From Deltaproteobacteria bacterium (GTDB lineage: Bacteria; Myxococcota; Myxococcia; Myxococcales; 40CM-4-68-19), in contig JAFEBC010000402.1 in the NCBI GenBank assembly GCA_018266095.1, positions 1-7,471 of the forward strand: 7,471 bases of DNA, read 5' to 3'. How positions within the stretch are numbered: the first letter of the stretch is position 1; every line of letters begins with the position of its first letter. Shown here in pieces: positions 4,870 through 7,471 of this stretch. The translations under genes were made by a program, and so were the position numbers. The notes under the pieces are model-generated. The model did no database searches, was not told where the DNA came from, and was given only the letters and a program-made list of their open reading frames with translations.

Positions 4870-7434
4870 ATGACGCGCACTCGGCTGGCTGTCCTCTGGT
4901 TCGCGCTGCTCGCTGGCGCCCTGCACGCCTGCTCCAGCGGAGGCGACAGTCCACACGACGCCGGACCCACGCTCCCGAGCGTCACCGCGAACATCGGCGC
5001 GAGCGGCGGGACGCTGACGCTGGAGCACGTCGCCCTGCGAATTCCGGCGGGCGCGCTCAGCACCACGCAATCGCTCACGCTGTCGCGCTCGAGCGCCGCC
5101 GCGCCCACGAACGTCACCGCGGGCTCGCCCGTGTATCACCTCGAGCCGGCGCACCTCGCGTTCGGCTTTCCCGTCAGCGTGTCGGTCAGCTCGACCGTGA
5201 CCTCCGCCAACACCGGCCTCTATTGGTCCACCGCGAGCGGCCGCGGCTTCGAGCGCCGCCCCAGCCGCCTGCACGCGGGTGTCGTCACCGGCACCGCGGT
5301 CCACTTCAGCGACTTCTTCGTGGGCGCACCGCAGGCGCAGACGCTCACGCCCTCGAGCGGCAAGCCGGTCGCGCTCCCCGCGGGCACCGTCAAGGTCCTG
5401 CACGGCGACTTCTCCGGCGACGGCCTCGACGATCGCCTCTTCGTCGTGAACCACGCGGGTCAGACTCAGCTCATGCTGTCTGTGGGCGCGGGCAACGGCA
5501 CGTTCGGCTCGCCGGTCATCGCAGGCACAGGCACCTCGACGCCCATCAGCGCCACCGCGGGCGACTTCAACCACGACGGCAGGCCCGACGTCGCGCTGCT
5601 CACGGGGCAGAGCCTGCAGGTCTTCAACACGCAGGGCACGGGCACGTTCGGCAACCCGATCTCCATCCCGACCTCCGCCGCCGACCCATCGCCCGACTTC
5701 GACCCCGTCGATCTGGCGACCGCGCAGGTGGAGACCGACAGCGGCGCGCACGTGGACATCGTCGCCATCGCCGGCGACACGAACGGCCAGGGCACGGTGA
5801 TCTTCGGGCAAGGAGAGATCGAAGCGCTGACCTCGGGCATCACCTGGAGCACCACCTCGACCCTGCACACGCCGCGCGCGATCACGGTCGCCGAGAACAC
5901 CTTCGCGGCCAACTCGAGCGCGTTCATGGTGCAGACCGACAGCGACCTCGATGTCTTCGTCACCGAGGGCGGCGGCCTTCAGGCCTTCGAGAACGTGCCC
6001 CTCTCGCCGGCCGGGATCACCATGGCAGAGAACGACTACAACGCCGTCGACGACAGCTTCCACGTGACCGTGGTGGACGTGAGCGTGAACAGCAACCTCG
6101 CCAACCTCATCGAGGTCGGCCAGGGCCTGCCGGACCAGCACGTCAGCTTCACGCCGCCGCCGGGCATGAAGCTCATCGGCGCCAGCCTGCGCGACGTGAA
6201 CGGCGACGGCATCGGCGATCTCGTGTTCGTCGAGGCGGGCTCGACCGGCCTCTCGATCCAGGTCGTCCCGGGCGAGGCCAGCGGGTTCGGCCAGCCGCAG
6301 ACGTTCACGCTCGACACCGACTCCGAGGCGACCCTCGGCCCGGTCGTGACCCTCTCAAGCGACAGCTTCGGCGACGGCACGGGCAGCTTCGAGCTCGTCG
6401 GCGCGACCGAGATCATCGAGGTGGCGCTCGCGCACGACCTCTCGATGGGCGGCAGCGATGCAGGCACGGGAGACGGCGGCACGGGAGACGCGGGCACGCA
6501 CGACGGCGGCACGGATGGCGGCCACGACGGCGGCACCGACGCCGGCCCCGCGCCGACCATCATCGGCTACCAGCCCAACGAGTCGCCGGTGACCACGCCG
6601 CAGAACGTCGATCGCGTGACCATCCACGGCGACCACTTCACCTCGGGTCACACCACGGTGACCTTCAGCGGCGTGCCCGGGACGGTCACCGAGGCCACGG
6701 GCCAGGACAACGAGCACTACGTCTTCGTTACCATCCCGGACGTCCCCGACGCAGGCATCTGCGACCTCGTGCTGACCACGCCCGCCGGCTCGGTCGAGGT
6801 GGGCACGTTCTACATCGACCGTCCCCCCACCATCGCCTCGGTGTCTCCCACCGCGGCCGCGCCTGACGCGGTGATCACGCTCGGCGGCACCTGGCTCTCG
6901 CACGCGACCTTCAACATGGTGGCGCTGCCCAACGGCCCCTCCACGTCGCTCACGCCGGTCGAGCTCACCGAGAAGGAGATGGCGTTCCGCCTGCCGCAGG
7001 CCGACGCGGGTCTCTTCGATGGGGATCAATGCACGGTGCGCTTCGAGGCGTTCACACCAGGCGTGGACGCTCCCGACGCGGGGCCCGGCCCGACGCTCTA
7101 CATCCACGATCAGTCCGCGAGCGGCACGTGCGTCGACTGGGAGCGCTGCGAGGAGGCCTGCATCGTCAGCGTGACCACCGGCTGCGACGACAACTGCACC
7201 TCCGGCACGCGCAACCACTGCGCGGTCGCGGCCGGCAACGCCTACTACCAGTGCGCCTTCAGCGCCTGCTACGACTCGGGCCCGTGCAACGGTCAGTCCT
7301 CGAACTATTCCAACAGCGGCTGCGCGGCGTGCATGGCGACTCAGGGCGGGACGTGCGATTCGAGCGGCAACTGCACGGGCGCCGCGTGCGCGACGGAGTG
7401 GTCGGCGTGCAAGCAGGAGGCGCTGCTCCCCTGA
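4870..7434 (+). CDS. Large lipoprotein: ZU5-like domain, FG-GAP/VCBS propeller, two TIG domains, Cys-rich tail
   Basis: 854 residues. The N-terminal signal ends in ALHAC, giving a probable lipidated C21, then a short linker. About 38-151 is ZU5-like (ASGGTLTLEHVALRIPAGAL, ending HFSDFFVG). About 172-525 reads as seven propeller blades of roughly 45-50 residues; blades 1, 2 and 6 keep calcium-loop motifs (DFSGDGLDD from D180, DFNHDGRPD from D232, DVNGDGIGD from D442), while blades 3, 4, 5 and 7 are degenerate. A Gly/Asp-rich linker (529-560) leads to two IPT/TIG Ig-like domains (about 561-650 and 651-747), each with one Cys at a similar place (C631, C721). The last 100 residues hold 15 Cys, presumably disulfide-bonded. 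No catalytic motif is visible, so adhesion or ligand binding at the cell surface is the likely role. The gene appears monocistronic, with its own promoter and palindrome. Confidence 0.88.
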   Translation: MTRTRLAVLWFALLAGALHACSSGGDSPHDAGPTLPSVTANIGASGGTLTLEHVALRIPAGALSTTQSLTLSRSSAAAPTNVTAGSPVYHLEPAHLAFGFPVSVSVSSTVTSANTGLYWSTASGRGFERRPSRLHAGVVTGTAVHFSDFFVGAPQAQTLTPSSGKPVALPAGTVKVLHGDFSGDGLDDRLFVVNHAGQTQLMLSVGAGNGTFGSPVIAGTGTSTPISATAGDFNHDGRPDVALLTGQSLQVFNTQGTGTFGNPISIPTSAADPSPDFDPVDLATAQVETDSGAHVDIVAIAGDTNGQGTVIFGQGEIEALTSGITWSTTSTLHTPRAITVAENTFAANSSAFMVQTDSDLDVFVTEGGGLQAFENVPLSPAGITMAENDYNAVDDSFHVTVVDVSVNSNLANLIEVGQGLPDQHVSFTPPPGMKLIGASLRDVNGDGIGDLVFVEAGSTGLSIQVVPGEASGFGQPQTFTLDTDSEATLGPVVTLSSDSFGDGTGSFELVGATEIIEVALAHDLSMGGSDAGTGDGGTGDAGTHDGGTDGGHDGGTDAGPAPTIIGYQPNESPVTTPQNVDRVTIHGDHFTSGHTTVTFSGVPGTVTEATGQDNEHYVFVTIPDVPDAGICDLVLTTPAGSVEVGTFYIDRPPTIASVSPTAAAPDAVITLGGTWLSHATFNMVALPNGPSTSLTPVELTEKEMAFRLPQADAGLFDGDQCTVRFEAFTPGVDAPDAGPGPTLYIHDQSASGTCVDWERCEEACIVSVTTGCDDNCTSGTRNHCAVAAGNAYYQCAFSACYDSGPCNGQSSNYSNSGCAACMATQGGTCDSSGNCTGAACATEWSACKQEALLP
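6454..6549 (+). repeat. Short direct repeats encoding the Gly/Asp linker of the lipoprotein
   Basis: GGCACGGGAGAC occurs at 6463-6474 and 6478-6489 (15-base spacing), and CACGACGGCGGCAC at 6499-6512 and 6523-6536 (24-base spacing). Both spacings are multiples of three, so copy-number change would keep the frame and only alter linker length. The encoded DAG/DGG-rich stretch separates the propeller from the TIG domains. Confidence 0.75.
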
Positions 7435-7458
7435 GGCGATTCGGGCGATACTCCCTTC

Positions 7459-7471
7459 ATGGGGGTCGTCG
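7459..7471 (+). CDS. Possible start of a further gene (first codons only)
   Basis: ATGGGGGTCGTCG runs off the right edge. GATACT at 7447-7452, a four-of-six -10 match, ends six bases before the ATG, which would suit a leaderless transcript. There is no Shine-Dalgarno and only four codons, so this is a guess from spacing. Confidence 0.2.

Noticed and set aside
4534..6141. Minus-strand open frame of about 535 codons across the oxidase end and lipoprotein start
   Set aside because: Same shadow composition; it would overlap two well-supported genes, the promoter and the palindrome.
4701..6866. Long plus-strand open frame of about 720 codons overlapping the lipoprotein gene
   Set aside because: Its product is dominated by Arg, His and Ala and has no domain; this is a frame shadow caused by high GC. 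The overlapping frame has clear domains, a Shine-Dalgarno and a signal peptide.

Overview
This GC-rich window (third codon positions almost always G or C) reads like a chromosomal segment of a deltaproteobacterial or Myxococcota-type bacterium. The pointers are a large lipoprotein built from ZU5-like, FG-GAP/VCBS, TIG and Cys-rich modules joined by Asp-Ala-Gly linkers, a plant-type polyphenol oxidase with a Tat signal, and few strong Shine-Dalgarno sites. The taxon is inferred from style only; there is no rRNA or marker gene.

Layout, left to right. (1) 1-653, minus strand: N-terminal part of a membrane-anchored PLP enzyme of the alanine racemase / D-threonine aldolase fold-type III group, running off the left edge. 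(2) 709-1764, plus, divergent from it: a lipoprotein zinc peptidase of the 'predicted aminopeptidase' family (HExxH). (3) 1766-1930: a long nested inverted repeat with GA-rich arms that fills, almost exactly stop codon to stop codon, the gap between gene 2 and the convergent gene 3. (4) 1929-2339, minus: a small MAPEG/YecN-like membrane protein with a GTG start. (5) 2340-2500: divergent control region with a consensus -35 and two mutually exclusive hairpins. (6) 2501-3010, plus: a secreted 169-residue protein without His, Cys or Trp that resembles the C-terminal KFDV-type domain of polyphenol oxidases. (7) 3011-3119: a C-rich, G-poor leader. (8) 3120-4574, plus: a Tat-exported type-3 copper polyphenol oxidase with plant-like DWL and KFDV regions. 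(9) 4575-4869: non-coding, with hairpins behind the oxidase, then a promoter and an 18-bp palindrome ahead of the next gene. (10) 4870-7434, plus: an 854-residue lipoprotein with a probable seven-bladed FG-GAP propeller. (11) 7435-7471: spacer and the possible first codons of another gene.

Genes 6 and 8 look like a functional pair. Both are exported, both are on the same strand, and the small protein appears homologous to the tail domain of the oxidase beside it, a domain that in plant enzymes covers the active site. The working hypothesis is a two-protein oxidase/separate-lid (caddie-like) system. The other genes are all predicted to be membrane or envelope proteins, but nothing in the sequence ties them to one pathway. 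I saw no tRNA, rRNA, CRISPR array, transposase or phage gene.
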